This document shows, one piece after another, positions 7,848-15,043 of a DNA stretch of 53,726 nucleotides. The DNA is from a virus, in the IMG/VR virus record IMGVR_UViG_3300001419_000001, positions 13,397-67,122 of that record. The stretch is one strand, 5' to 3'. Position numbers and translations under genes: made by a program. The notes below the pieces were generated by a model. The model ran no database searches. It had not been told where the DNA came from and was given only the letters and a program-made list of their open reading frames with translations. Numbering within the stretch: position 1 is the stretch's first letter; every line of letters begins with the position of its first letter.

Positions 7848-10230
7848 CTTTTCTCTCCGGGATGTCAGGTAATCTGATTTCATATTTCTTTTCGACATAT
7901 GATTTGAATTGTTTCAAGGGATTGTCTGTGTGAATCTTTACAAACGATTCTTTCAGAATCTTATCCATGATGTCCACATATGGACCATAGGTACCATATG
8001 AATCATGAACAAAACTAAATGCCTTGATACCTTGCAGCCACATCTCATGTATGGTCATGAACATATGGGCTGCGTCCCAACTATGAATGAAGTTGGGAGA
8101 TATGGCAAGATACTGTGCATCTCCATCGAGATCCTTGCTCAATGTGGAGAACACAAGTTGTTGCTTGTTGAACAACTCAGCATAAGAGATACGTTCAATG
8201 ATTTGATTGTACACATGCTGAACAACAAAGCCACTGCTTGTTTCCCAAAGCAATGGTTTGTTTGTTGCGTTGATTAAACGAGCAACTTCTCTCAAGTAGT
8301 CTTTGCCCTTGTTGGGTTCTTCCATTGTACCTTGCAATCCACTTTGCAAAGCACGGGACAACTCAACTATTGCACTACCTCGCTCTTCCTTTGGAACCCA
8401 ATCAACATGACCTTCTTCTTTGACATACTTTTGTATGCCGTAGAAGGTTAGACCATAGGAGTCACACATGGTGCTTCTCTTTGCGACAGATCTTGGAAGT
8501 TCATCATGCCAATACTCTTTGAATTTATCATACCATTCAACATCATCAATGTTGTTGGAGATGATTTCATAAGTCTTGTCTGCCACATGTTGATACAGAT
8601 CTTGAGGCTTGTCACTTGGCAAGACATTGGTTAACTTAGCCAACTTCTTGTCTCGCATGATTGCAGCCCAGTGCTGCACACCATTGTTTGCACCATCCTT
8701 TTGAACAGGCAACTGAGTCATGCCATCGGTTCGACACAACTCAAAACAAGCAGCAAGTCTTTGAAATGATGGGTTCTTCTTCTTTGCATTGGATACCCAT
8801 TCTTGATTATTGAGTGGATCTTCTGCAATGGATTTGATCATGTCCATATTGTCATCAACCCACCTGACTCTTTCTTCATAGGTCAACTTGTCCTTGTCGA
8901 ACAGGTTGGCGGTATGAACCTTGAGCCACCACAGTCCCTTCTCCGTCTGCTGGATTGGTTCTGCGAAGTGGATCAATGCACGATCAAAGTCGATGCCTTG
9001 GCATGACAGAAGTTCACATACGGTGTATGCTCTGCCTCTGAAGTCCAAGGTGTAAGGCATGTAGAAGAAGTCATTGAGAAGAAGTGTCCGAGCAAGAGAC
9101 AGACGCACAATCATTCTGCTGCGTGCCTGTTCCTCCTTGTACCACTCACCCCATGCTTCAGTGGATTCCGACATCCACAATGCCTTTTCTCTTTTTGTGC
9201 CATCTTCTGGGTAAGGACGAGAGAATGCAAAGTCTTTCTGCGTGTAGGCAGGAAGGTTTGCAATCTTGTAGTCAAACTTGAACATGGTGGACATGACTTC
9301 AAATACTTTCTTGTTGATGGACCATTCAGTCATCATCAAGGCATTGATGCCATCAATAACCATATCAGAAGGCTTGGACTTGTAGTCTCTTGGATCACAG
9401 CCAATGGGATGATATCTCTTGATCATCTTCTTTCTGATCCAAGGATTCAAGAAACCACCATCCTTGTCCTTGGTATGCAATGCAGGAGGGCAAAGCATTG
9501 GTCTGTAGACCATGCTTCCAGTCTCAAGCATCTGATGCCTATTGCCTAGTTCCTTGAGTACATCTGGAGCAAATGAAACAAGAAGAGACTTCTTGCGTCG
9601 TCCGGTCCAGACAACCTTGCCTTCCAAGATGTCGGAAGACAATGCAATGCGTAGCATGTTGTGACCAAAGTCTTCCTTCTGTTTGGGAGTGTATTTATAT
9701 ACCATTCCCATTTTCTTAGTGAAGGCCCTGGCCCTCTTGGGTGTCCAGTTCTTGATGAACTTGGATTGTCTCAGCCAATCGTCCTTGAATTTCTTCTTGG
9801 CTCTTTGGTATGAGACAATATTGATTACATTATCTGCAACCAACTTGGCAATTGTTTGTGCGCTGGGTGCAGACAAAGGTACACCATGAACAAAGTCAAT
9901 GTTTGTCATGTTGGTTCTGCTTAGAAACAATTCAATCACTGCTCTTACAGTGATGTCAGCCATCTTTGCAGCACCAATAGACAACAAAGGAGGAAGCCAC
10001 TCGGGATTCTTTGGACCACTACATACCTTGTCTATCCATTGTTGATAGAATGGAGTGAGGTGGATGACAGCAGACTCAAGAAGCAACTGCTCAGGTTTGC
10101 CTTCATCCTTCACTCTATCCCACTCTCTCCAATACCTTTCAATTCCTGCGGTTAGAAGATCCTCTTCCCACAGGAGTTGCTGGTCTGTCTTTTGTTTCTT
10201 TTCTTCTGAACTTAGTTTGTCCCAAAGCAT
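7798..10230 (-). CDS. T7-like single-subunit DNA-directed RNA polymerase (RNAP 1)
   Basis: An 810-aa enzyme slightly shorter than T7 RNAP (883 aa). All catalytic motifs are intact: DFRGRAY (D396, R398, R400), motif A DGANNGVQHW (D512), motif B R580-x3-K584-x7-Y592, the PNFIHSWDAAH segment, and motif C VHDSYGT (D743). The R400 to D512 distance is 112 residues, as in T7. It should transcribe middle and late phage genes from its own promoters, which I could not identify. Its gene follows ThyX with a 1-nt overlap, which places it in the middle of the replication block rather than at its head. Confidence 0.95.
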   Translation of the reverse strand: MLWDKLSSEEKKQKTDQQLLWEEDLLTAGIERYWREWDRVKDEGKPEQLLLESAVIHLTPFYQQWIDKVCSGPKNPEWLPPLLSIGAAKMADITVRAVIELFLSRTNMTNIDFVHGVPLSAPSAQTIAKLVADNVINIVSYQRAKKKFKDDWLRQSKFIKNWTPKRARAFTKKMGMVYKYTPKQKEDFGHNMLRIALSSDILEGKVVWTGRRKKSLLVSFAPDVLKELGNRHQMLETGSMVYRPMLCPPALHTKDKDGGFLNPWIRKKMIKRYHPIGCDPRDYKSKPSDMVIDGINALMMTEWSINKKVFEVMSTMFKFDYKIANLPAYTQKDFAFSRPYPEDGTKREKALWMSESTEAWGEWYKEEQARSRMIVRLSLARTLLLNDFFYMPYTLDFRGRAYTVCELLSCQGIDFDRALIHFAEPIQQTEKGLWWLKVHTANLFDKDKLTYEERVRWVDDNMDMIKSIAEDPLNNQEWVSNAKKKNPSFQRLAACFELCRTDGMTQLPVQKDGANNGVQHWAAIMRDKKLAKLTNVLPSDKPQDLYQHVADKTYEIISNNIDDVEWYDKFKEYWHDELPRSVAKRSTMCDSYGLTFYGIQKYVKEEGHVDWVPKEERGSAIVELSRALQSGLQGTMEEPNKGKDYLREVARLINATNKPLLWETSSGFVVQHVYNQIIERISYAELFNKQQLVFSTLSKDLDGDAQYLAISPNFIHSWDAAHMFMTIHEMWLQGIKAFSFVHDSYGTYGPYVDIMDKILKESFVKIHTDNPLKQFKSYVEKKYEIRLPDIPERKDDFDINEVLESQYFFS

Positions 10231-10922
10231 TAATGTTCCTGATAATTATCAGTAAGATATTCCCAACACACAGGAAACAATTCCTTCATGATGACTCCGA
10301 TTGCAGAGGCATACTGTTGGATTTCCCATTGTGCATGAGGATGAATTCTTTGATTGTAGAATCTAGCATAAGCAGCAAGACTGCCAGTCCAGATCCACTC
10401 AGTGAACGTACCTTGGGGGAGGACAAAACGAGCCTGCTCTGGTGCAACACCAGAATCAAGAAGTTTCCTGTAAGACCTGAATGCACAGTCAGTTGCAAAT
10501 CTGTATGCTGCATCCATGGACTTGACAGGATCTTCCGCATCTGATTCAAGATCCCATTCAATAAAATTGGATGAGCCTTGCTTGCTGTTGGTTGGCTTGC
10601 CTCGCCACTTGGGATGGTAGAATTCTGGAAAACCGAGTTCCACATATCTACCACTAACTTCATTCTCTACAAAGCCTTGCTTATGCTTGAAGAACTGGGT
10701 TCTGATGGAGATAGGTGCCTTGATCCTCAAAGAGATCTGAGGATGGGCAAAGGGAGTCCAGTGATAGTGTCTTGCAAGATATGAAATCAACTTCTCATCT
10801 GAACTATCAAAACTAAATTTCTCCTTTTTGAAAGACACTCTTGCTGCATTGACAACAGTGAGATCATCTCCCATGTGGTCAATCAAGGTGACTTTTCCAC
10901 GCCCAAGCAATTCAATATCCAT
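10230..10922 (-). CDS. thyX: Flavin-dependent thymidylate synthase
   Basis: A 230-aa protein of normal ThyX length. The signature region reads FFKHKQGFVENEVSGRYVE (K79 to S90, R92) in place of the usual RHR-x7-S-x-R-Y; a lysine-containing form of this motif is, from memory, typical of marine phage ThyX. The enzyme makes dTMP from dUMP using FAD and methylene-tetrahydrofolate. Upstream HWTPFAHPQISLRIKAP fits the folate/FAD-facing region. It gives the phage its own thymidine supply during DNA synthesis. The gene abuts RNAP 1 and overlaps the upstream hypothetical by 11 nt. Confidence 0.9.
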   Translation of the reverse strand: MDIELLGRGKVTLIDHMGDDLTVVNAARVSFKKEKFSFDSSDEKLISYLARHYHWTPFAHPQISLRIKAPISIRTQFFKHKQGFVENEVSGRYVELGFPEFYHPKWRGKPTNSKQGSSNFIEWDLESDAEDPVKSMDAAYRFATDCAFRSYRKLLDSGVAPEQARFVLPQGTFTEWIWTGSLAAYARFYNQRIHPHAQWEIQQYASAIGVIMKELFPVCWEYLTDNYQEH

Positions 10923-11373
10923 GGTTTTTCAGACTCCTTAGTAAAGTGCTAGGAAGAACACAAAAAGGTAGGTCTATGTCACAAGAATAATTCAACATCT
11001 TTCTTGTAAACGAAACACAATCTTGTTTGAGGAATCCCAGCAGACCAAACGAATAAAACCAAGCATACACAGTCCACTTCTTGACAGGAATATACTTAGA
11101 CATCATTGCTATGTCCAATAACCTATCATCTTCAATTTCAGTTATTGGAATTGATAATGAAGGTGGACCAAATGCTCGATCAGAAACTCTTCTAGTTACC
11201 CATTGTACTTTGTTTGTAAAAGGATGGACGACCCAATCGCCATACTGGATAGCGAGATGGGTTACGTCCTCCTTACCGTACAATGCTCTTAGGATTGGAA
11301 GATGGATGTAGTATGTCCATCCCATTCTCTCAAGAGATGTCCACTTGTAGCCTAATACAGATACATCAATCAT
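10912..11373 (-). CDS. Hypothetical protein with an aromatic-rich core
   Basis: A 153-aa protein rich in Trp, Tyr and Phe. It includes WTVYAWFYSFGLLGFL (about residues 100-115) followed by KQDCVSFTRKML, whose DC-V-S-F resembles the start of papain-like or NlpC/P60 active-site helices. The partner histidine would have to lie before the cysteine (HLAIQYGDWVVHPF), which is not the usual order, so no enzyme call is made. It overlaps ThyX and the upstream gene and is clearly part of the operon. Confidence 0.6.
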   Translation of the reverse strand: MIDVSVLGYKWTSLERMGWTYYIHLPILRALYGKEDVTHLAIQYGDWVVHPFTNKVQWVTRRVSDRAFGPPSLSIPITEIEDDRLLDIAMMSKYIPVKKWTVYAWFYSFGLLGFLKQDCVSFTRKMLNYSCDIDLPFCVLPSTLLRSLKNHGY

Positions 11374-11654
11374 TGAGGTCTTTTATCAAGGACTTTCTGG
11401 GTATTGCTAAGTGCCTTGGTTACAGGATCATCCTTTGACCATGCAATACTATCAAGAACAGACAACTCGTATCGAGTCAGTTCTATAATAGCACGAACAA
11501 TTTCCTTGTTCAAACCCCAAACAGAAGAGTAACTTGGAAGATGATCAACAACATCAGGTTGCTTGGCAAGTTCCTTCAACACCTCTTCCAAGTCTTCACG
11601 ACACTGACGAAGAACTGTAGTGGTATAACGAATTTGATCAGTGGTTGTTACCAT
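11370..11654 (-). CDS. Hypothetical helical protein
   Basis: A 94-aa largely helical protein (TTTDQIRYTTTVLRQCREDL onward) with a 4-nt overlap with the next gene. No motif or family is recognised. It lies immediately after the DUF932-like gene with a 9-nt gap. Confidence 0.6.
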   Translation of the reverse strand: MVTTTDQIRYTTTVLRQCREDLEEVLKELAKQPDVVDHLPSYSSVWGLNKEIVRAIIELTRYELSVLDSIAWSKDDPVTKALSNTQKVLDKRPQ

Positions 11655-11663
11655 TCTTATTCC

Positions 11664-12593
11664 TTAAACGCGAGTAAGAGTAGTGGCAAACAGACGCTCC
11701 TTGGTTGAAGCATTGTTGCCAAAGAAGTTGGACACAAAGCGATTCTCAGTCTTGTTCTCACCCCTGTACGAAGTGTCATGATCAAGCCACTTGGTGATGG
11801 CATTCATGGCAGTCCAGAGGTTTGCACCACACTCATCAGTCTCATTGTCGAAGTTGATGTTCCACTTGAGAATAGCATTGATCTTCTTGGTATGGGCACG
11901 AACCTCAGCATCAGACTTGGGATTATTAGGAACATTCTTTACAAACTTGTTGTACATGTGGCTAAAGTAGTCATAAAGCATGATGGAATCAACACTCTTA
12001 GCAGCAAGAGTTCTGCTGTTGTTTGTAAACTCTTCAGTTCTCTTATAGAACTCACCAAGAGTATTTATAAGGGACTCCATCTTGTCACCCATGTTTCCCT
12101 TGTGACGGATGGAGATGTAGGAACCTTGGGCTCTACCTTCTCTCATTGCCATGTTCAAAGTATTCTGACAGATGACACGGACAGACGTAGGCGTCCCCCC
12201 AAGGCTCTGCATTCCATTGTGACCATTGGTCAGCAAAAGATACGGAAACACATCATCATTGCCAGAGACGTTGAATGCGTCGGCTTCAATTGAAAGCCAG
12301 ACCTTTTCTCCATGGCTGAGTTCACCAGCAGTTGACACCTTCATGTTATTGTTTCTGGTGATGGTCTCCGCCATATACACAAGTTCTTTATTTTGAACAA
12401 TCTGATAGTTCTCGGACACGATACCAAGGACTCTACCATTGTCCGTACGAACCGTGGCTCTCTTGTCTAGGGTATACCCCTCCACGCTCGGACATGGAGC
12501 ATGAAGACAATCAGACAACTCAACGGTCCAGTCGAGGTTAGCATCCTTGAGGATGTTGCCATTGTTGGTCTTGCCAACATTAAATACACTCAT
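11664..12593 (-). CDS. DUF932 family phage/plasmid-like protein
   Basis: A 309-aa protein matching the DUF932 (TIGR03299-like) pattern. An early segment VLGIVSENYQIVQNKELVY is followed by LLTNGHNGMQSL and VRVICQNTLNMA, then a helical C-terminal half. These proteins are widespread in phages and plasmids near replication or recombination genes; their biochemical role is unsettled. AGGAG lies 8 nt before the ATG, and the start is 4 nt into the previous gene's end. Identification is by motif resemblance. Confidence 0.8.
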   Translation of the reverse strand: MSVFNVGKTNNGNILKDANLDWTVELSDCLHAPCPSVEGYTLDKRATVRTDNGRVLGIVSENYQIVQNKELVYMAETITRNNNMKVSTAGELSHGEKVWLSIEADAFNVSGNDDVFPYLLLTNGHNGMQSLGGTPTSVRVICQNTLNMAMREGRAQGSYISIRHKGNMGDKMESLINTLGEFYKRTEEFTNNSRTLAAKSVDSIMLYDYFSHMYNKFVKNVPNNPKSDAEVRAHTKKINAILKWNINFDNETDECGANLWTAMNAITKWLDHDTSYRGENKTENRFVSNFFGNNASTKERLFATTLTRV

Positions 12594-12916
12594 GAGTTAG
12601 ACTCCTGTTCAAGAAACATTTGTGGCAAATCAATATGATCATCTTCATTGTCACGCTTGGTTTCAATTAAGTTGATATTATTAATAAGCCAATCAGTAAA
12701 AGGTTGAAGTTTATTCCTAGGGAAATATCCATGGACTCCCATTCCAATGAGATCATGGCGAATAAGGGCATTGTCAATTATTGCAATCTCAACTGAATCA
12801 GAATCTGAATATGTTCCTTCCCCAGAGATAGCAGAAAGGTATATATTATTATCTTTGCTGATATAATATTTTGTTCGATGGATCCAGCCATCATATCGTA
12901 TAAATGGATAACTCAT
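12590..12916 (-). CDS. Hypothetical protein with YDGWI motif
   Basis: Start taken at ATG 12916 (MSYPFIRYDGWIHR), preceded by AGGAAAG, which gives 108 aa. A longer reading from 12991 overlaps the upstream small gene heavily. The N-terminal YDGWI followed by basic and Tyr-rich strands recurs in the preceding small gene. The tail is acidic (NEDDHIDLPQMFLEQESNS). The DNA encoding YDGWI is part of a 25-bp sequence repeated exactly near 33.2 kb. Function unknown. Confidence 0.55.
   Translation of the reverse strand: MSYPFIRYDGWIHRTKYYISKDNNIYLSAISGEGTYSDSDSVEIAIIDNALIRHDLIGMGVHGYFPRNKLQPFTDWLINNINLIETKRDNEDDHIDLPQMFLEQESNS
12878..12902. repeat. 25-bp exact repeat, copy A (copy B at 33242-33266; 16-bp partial copy at 12962-12977)
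   Basis: A 25-bp sequence beginning ATGGATCCAGCCATC occurs here and, identical over all 25 bp, at 33242-33266. A third, shorter copy (16 bp) lies 84 bp away at 12962-12977. Copies A and B are read in different frames by their host genes, so protein conservation does not explain the match. Confidence 0.8.
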
Positions 12917-13103
12917 TGTCTTTCCTGTAGCAAGCAAAGGGGATCCAATCCTTTCCCTTGAGGATCCAGCCATCATAGGTGTAATCCTCAATCTTCCCTT
13001 GTTTCAACAAGTCTTCCAGTAAAGTGAACTTCTGAGTAGGAAGAGTCCCATTCAAATTCCGAAGGCTCGTCTTCCCAATGCTCTTTGACATCCCTTCTTT
13101 CAC
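12891..13103 (-). CDS. Small hypothetical protein with YDGWI motif (GTG start)
   Basis: A 70-aa frame starting at GTG 13103 in a GTGA overlap with the previous stop, with GGAG 7 nt upstream. It ends YDGWILKGKDWIPFACYRKD then a short tail, echoing the YDGWI start of the next gene, so the two may be pieces of one duplicated domain. An alternative frame over 12988-13212 is open too and cannot be fully excluded. Function unknown. Confidence 0.45.
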   Translation of the reverse strand: MKEGMSKSIGKTSLRNLNGTLPTQKFTLLEDLLKQGKIEDYTYDGWILKGKDWIPFACYRKDNELSIYTI

Positions 13104-13306
13104 GGAGATACTCCTCTAGATAAGAGTTCAATGTCAATGCGATCAATTTCTTGCTGCATTTCAGACAGAAACTCATTGGAATCTGGAAAATCGACAGGCA
13201 ATTCTTGAGCATTTGCCATTTCCTTTATCATAATAAACACATTCCGTGCAATCACAAGGGATTGCGTATCAAATTCTTCAAGATTTTCTGGAGGTTTAAG
13301 CATCAT
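13100..13306 (-). CDS. Hypothetical acidic 68-aa protein
   Basis: A 68-aa protein (MMLKPPENLEEFDTQSL start) with two probable helices, the second acidic (SNEFLSEMQQEIDRIDIELL). A second ATG follows the first directly, so the start could be either. It is the first protein gene after the tRNA-Lys/tRNA-Leu pair. No recognised family. Confidence 0.55.
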   Translation of the reverse strand: MMLKPPENLEEFDTQSLVIARNVFIMIKEMANAQELPVDFPDSNEFLSEMQQEIDRIDIELLSRGVSP

Positions 13307-13377
13307 TTACATCATGCTTCCTTTCTGTATACTAGGTTATTGGGATCTGTATCATAACTATATACAATACAAAGATA

Positions 13378-13450
13378 TAGGACCACTGGGACTCGAACCC
13401 AGACTGGATGGATTTTAAGTCCACTGCCTCTGCCGTTGGGCTATGGTCCC
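13378..13450 (-). tRNA. tRNA-Leu (UAA), short variable arm
   Basis: A 73-nt cloverleaf with acceptor GGGACCA pairing TGGTCCT, discriminator A, T arm CTGGG-TTCGAGT-CCCAG and anticodon loop CTTAAAA giving UAA. The variable loop is only 5 nt, whereas cellular tRNA-Leu has a long one. The amino acid call therefore rests on the anticodon. CCA is not encoded. The first 7 nt are also the last 7 nt of the tRNA-Lys gene. Confidence 0.85.
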
Positions 13451-13516
13451 GGTGGGACTCGAACCCACAACTTACGGATTAAAAGTCCGCTACTCTACCA
13501 ATTGAGTTACGAGACC
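13444..13516 (-). tRNA. tRNA-Lys (UUU)
   Basis: A 73-nt cloverleaf with acceptor GGTCTCG/CGGGACC, D arm ACTC/GAGT, anticodon stem GCGGA/TCCGT with loop CTTTTAA (UUU), and T arm GTGGG-TTCGAGT-CCCAC. CCA is not encoded. Its 3' acceptor strand plus discriminator overlap the 5' acceptor strand of tRNA-Leu by 7 nt. Confidence 0.9.
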
Positions 13517-13560
13517 GTACAGTTGAGGGTAGTTTTATTACCCACAATGCGTATTATTTA

Positions 13561-13755
13561 TCAGTCATTGAACTCAGCCTGCCACTCTTCATCAGTTACT
13601 CCACTAATGATGAACTCCCTGTCAGAAGGGGGCAGGTGAGGAGCAACGACTTGGATATGCTCTCCCTTCAACCAGTTGTCATATTGCTCTTGGGTAATGT
13701 CAATAATCTTTGTTCTTTTGATACCCGAGAACATGCTAACTCTAGTGATTTCCAT
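13561..13755 (-). CDS. Small conserved-type phage protein
   Basis: A 64-aa protein starting 7 nt after AAGGAG. The sequence MEITRVSMFSGIKRT, then ITQEQYDNWLKGE, and the end ISGVTDEEWQAEF resembles a small protein found in several unrelated phages, with a C-terminal I-S/T-G-x-T-x-E-E-W segment. Its function is unknown. It lies alone between tRNA-Arg and tRNA-Lys. Confidence 0.75.
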   Translation of the reverse strand: MEITRVSMFSGIKRTKIIDITQEQYDNWLKGEHIQVVAPHLPPSDREFIISGVTDEEWQAEFND

Positions 13756-13769
13756 GGGTGTCTCCTTAG

Positions 13770-13843
13770 CGTTCCCGGCTGGACTCGAACCAGCAACCTA
13801 CTGCTTAGAAGGCAGTTGCTCTATCCGATTGAGCCACGGGAAC
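13770..13843 (-). tRNA. tRNA-Arg (UCU)
   Basis: A 74-nt cloverleaf with acceptor GTTCCCG/CGGGAAC, D arm GCTC/GAGC, anticodon stem ACTGC/GCAGT with loop CTTCTAA (UCU), T arm GCTGG-TTCGAGT-CCAGC and discriminator G. CCA is not encoded. It reads AGA/AGG codons. Confidence 0.93.
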
Positions 13844-13848
13844 AATTG

Positions 13849-14028
13849 CTAAAATTGATATTCATTTAGACCAATTTCAAGAATTGGAGTGACATCATAT
13901 ATCTTTTCACTACCATTTGAAACTCGTTCAAGTTGGTCCTTGGTAAGAACTACAATGCAACAACCTTCCAACCCACTGAAAGTTTCACCATCATTCAATA
14001 CCACAACAGAAACAGTTTCATTATTCAC
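13849..14028 (-). CDS. 59-aa hypothetical protein, GTG start
   Basis: A short gene starting at GTG 14028 and coupled to the upstream basic gene by a GTGA overlap, with AAGGAG about 7 nt upstream. The product begins MNNETVSVVVLNDGETFSGL and continues GCCIVVLTKDQLE. An alternating hydrophobic strand pattern and Asn-Asp-Gly turn suggest a small beta protein. It stops 5 nt before tRNA-Arg. Function unknown. Confidence 0.65.
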   Translation of the reverse strand: MNNETVSVVVLNDGETFSGLEGCCIVVLTKDQLERVSNGSEKIYDVTPILEIGLNEYQF

Positions 14029-14165
14029 CGTAGTCTCCTTCCACTACCACTTTTGGCGACTCTTTTCCATTTGTTACCCCACTTGGGCTTCATCTTGCGA
14101 GGCTTGCCTTTCTTGAGGATGTCCCTCAAGCGTTGCCTCTTTATGCCAGTTGACAATTTAGCCAT
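14025..14165 (-). CDS. 46-aa basic protein
   Basis: A Lys/Arg-rich protein (MAKLSTGIKRQRLRDILKK, then PRKMKPKWGNKWKR) starting 6 nt after GGAG in the shared leader GGAGATCAAC. The charge suggests nucleic acid binding. Its stop overlaps the next start as GTGA. Confidence 0.65.
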   Translation of the reverse strand: MAKLSTGIKRQRLRDILKKGKPRKMKPKWGNKWKRVAKSGSGRRLR

Positions 14166-14174
14166 GTTGATCTC

Positions 14175-14219
14175 CTAGGCATTGTTGACTCTTACATCAA
14201 GGAGTTGACATTTTGTCAT
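14175..14219 (-). CDS. 14-codon mini-gene or leader peptide
   Basis: ATG at 14219 has AAGGAG 6 nt upstream (AAGGAGATCAGC) and encodes MTKCQLLDVRVNNA before TAG. The stop lies inside the ribosome-site region of the next gene. The ribosome site is as good as those of its neighbours, so it may be translated as a peptide or used to feed ribosomes into the next gene. Too short to judge by coding statistics. Confidence 0.35.
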   Translation of the reverse strand: MTKCQLLDVRVNNA

Positions 14220-14262
14220 GCTGATCTCCTTGTAAAATTAATTCAGAGGATGCTTGCTTCTG

Positions 14263-14580
14263 TCAGAGACAAGACAGGTACACCTTATCTTGGTAGGAAT
14301 CGAGATTCCAATCGACCTCATCAAAGATGAAGGCGCCTGAGCGACGAACACCGTTCATGTATTCCTTATCGAGGCCGTGGTTCTCAGCAAAGCAGCGAAG
14401 GGAATTGGCTTCCTCGAAGATGCTGCTGTACGGCTTCGCGGGGCAGTCTAGAGAATTGGCTAGATTCTCAGTGCTGAGGACCAAGATCTTAGTAAGAATG
14501 TTTCGCGAAACATTGACGGTTCCGCTAGCATTGCGAGATGGACGAGATGCGGTACGAATCGAACGAGTACGAGTTGGCAT
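14263..14580 (-). CDS. Hypothetical 105-aa protein
   Basis: A 105-aa protein with a basic N-terminus (MPTRTRSIRTASRPSRNAS) and an acidic C-terminal half (FIFDEVDWNLDSYQDK). It starts 6 nt after AAGGAGATCA, the same leader as the two mini-genes downstream. Function is not recognised; the basic tail could bind nucleic acid. Confidence 0.65.
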   Translation of the reverse strand: MPTRTRSIRTASRPSRNASGTVNVSRNILTKILVLSTENLANSLDCPAKPYSSIFEEANSLRCFAENHGLDKEYMNGVRRSGAFIFDEVDWNLDSYQDKVYLSCL

Positions 14581-14648
14581 AATGATCTCCTTGAAAGAGG
14601 AATAAGCAAGACGGTGAGTGGTCTTACCACCCGCCTTCGCCCTGCAAA

Positions 14649-14723
14649 TAGGCCGGGCAGGATTCGAACCTGCGTCTCCCCAGTTATAAGCCGGGGCGCT
14701 TTAGGCCGCTGAGCCACCAGCCC
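14649..14723 (-). tRNA. tRNA-Ile (UAU)
   Basis: A 75-nt cloverleaf with acceptor GGGCTGG/CCGGCCT, anticodon stem CCCGG/CTGGG with loop CTTATAA (UAU), T arm GCAGG-TTCGAAT-CCTGC and discriminator A. The D arm pairs less cleanly. CCA is not encoded. It reads AUA, a codon much used by AT-rich genes. Confidence 0.88.
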
Positions 14724-14777
14724 AAGTATTATTTTTTAAGCGGTTGATCTTAAACTCAACCTGTCTTGCCAAGAAAA

Positions 14778-14807
14778 GGAACCTAGGGTATTTCTACCCT
14801 AGGCTCC
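14778..14807 (-). terminator. GNRA-loop terminator hairpin 1
   Basis: On the minus strand a 13-bp stem with one G-T pair (GGAGCCTAGGGTA with TACCCTAGGTTCC) encloses a GAAA loop, followed by TTTTCTT. It has the form of an intrinsic terminator and lies 54 nt before tRNA-Ile. Confidence 0.75.
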
Positions 14808-14978
14808 ACGATAGTAATTGCCCACAAGAAACGCACTATCATTGTCTCTTGTGTGTCTCTAGGTATCAAGACCTATTGACTTGGCGGTTTTTTGTCCCGC
14901 TATTTATTAACCGCCTACGGGCTAGGTTGCTTGCGGTGCCCCTTCTGGCTTGATCCAAGGCTAGGGCGTAGCCTAAAG
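14808..14978. other. Non-coding stretch between hairpins 1 and 2
   Basis: No gene with a ribosome site was found on either strand. The only structure noticed is an inverted GCGGTT/AACCGC pair around 14883-14914. A phage promoter for the tRNA block would be expected near here, but no sequence can be assigned. Confidence 0.4.
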
Positions 14979-15006
14979 GAGCCTAGGGTATTTCTACCCT
15001 AGGCTC
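14979..15006 (-). terminator. GNRA-loop terminator hairpin 2
   Basis: A perfect 12-bp stem (GAGCCTAGGGTA/TACCCTAGGCTC) with a GAAA loop on the minus strand, nearly identical to hairpin 1 but followed by only a short T run. It lies 3' of the 69-aa gene ending at 15044. Confidence 0.65.
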
Positions 15007-15008
15007 GA

Positions 15009-15033
15009 CTCCCGGTTTATCCTACCGGGGGAG
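15009..15033 (-). terminator. Hairpin next to terminator 2
   Basis: CTCCCGGT pairs with ACCGGGGG around a 7-nt loop (one G-T pair), directly adjoining hairpin 2. With no T run of its own it may act together with hairpin 2, or protect the 3' end of the transcript of the 69-aa gene. Confidence 0.4.
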
Positions 15034-15043
15034 GTGTGGGAGG

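Noticed and set aside
12988-13212. 74-codon open frame overlapping two small genes
   Set aside because: No start with a ribosome site; the GTG-coupled frame at 12891-13103 explains the same DNA better. It remains a possible alternative.
13307-13377. AT-rich segment with TATGAT taken as a host-type promoter
   Set aside because: No -35 element at suitable spacing, so no promoter is claimed.
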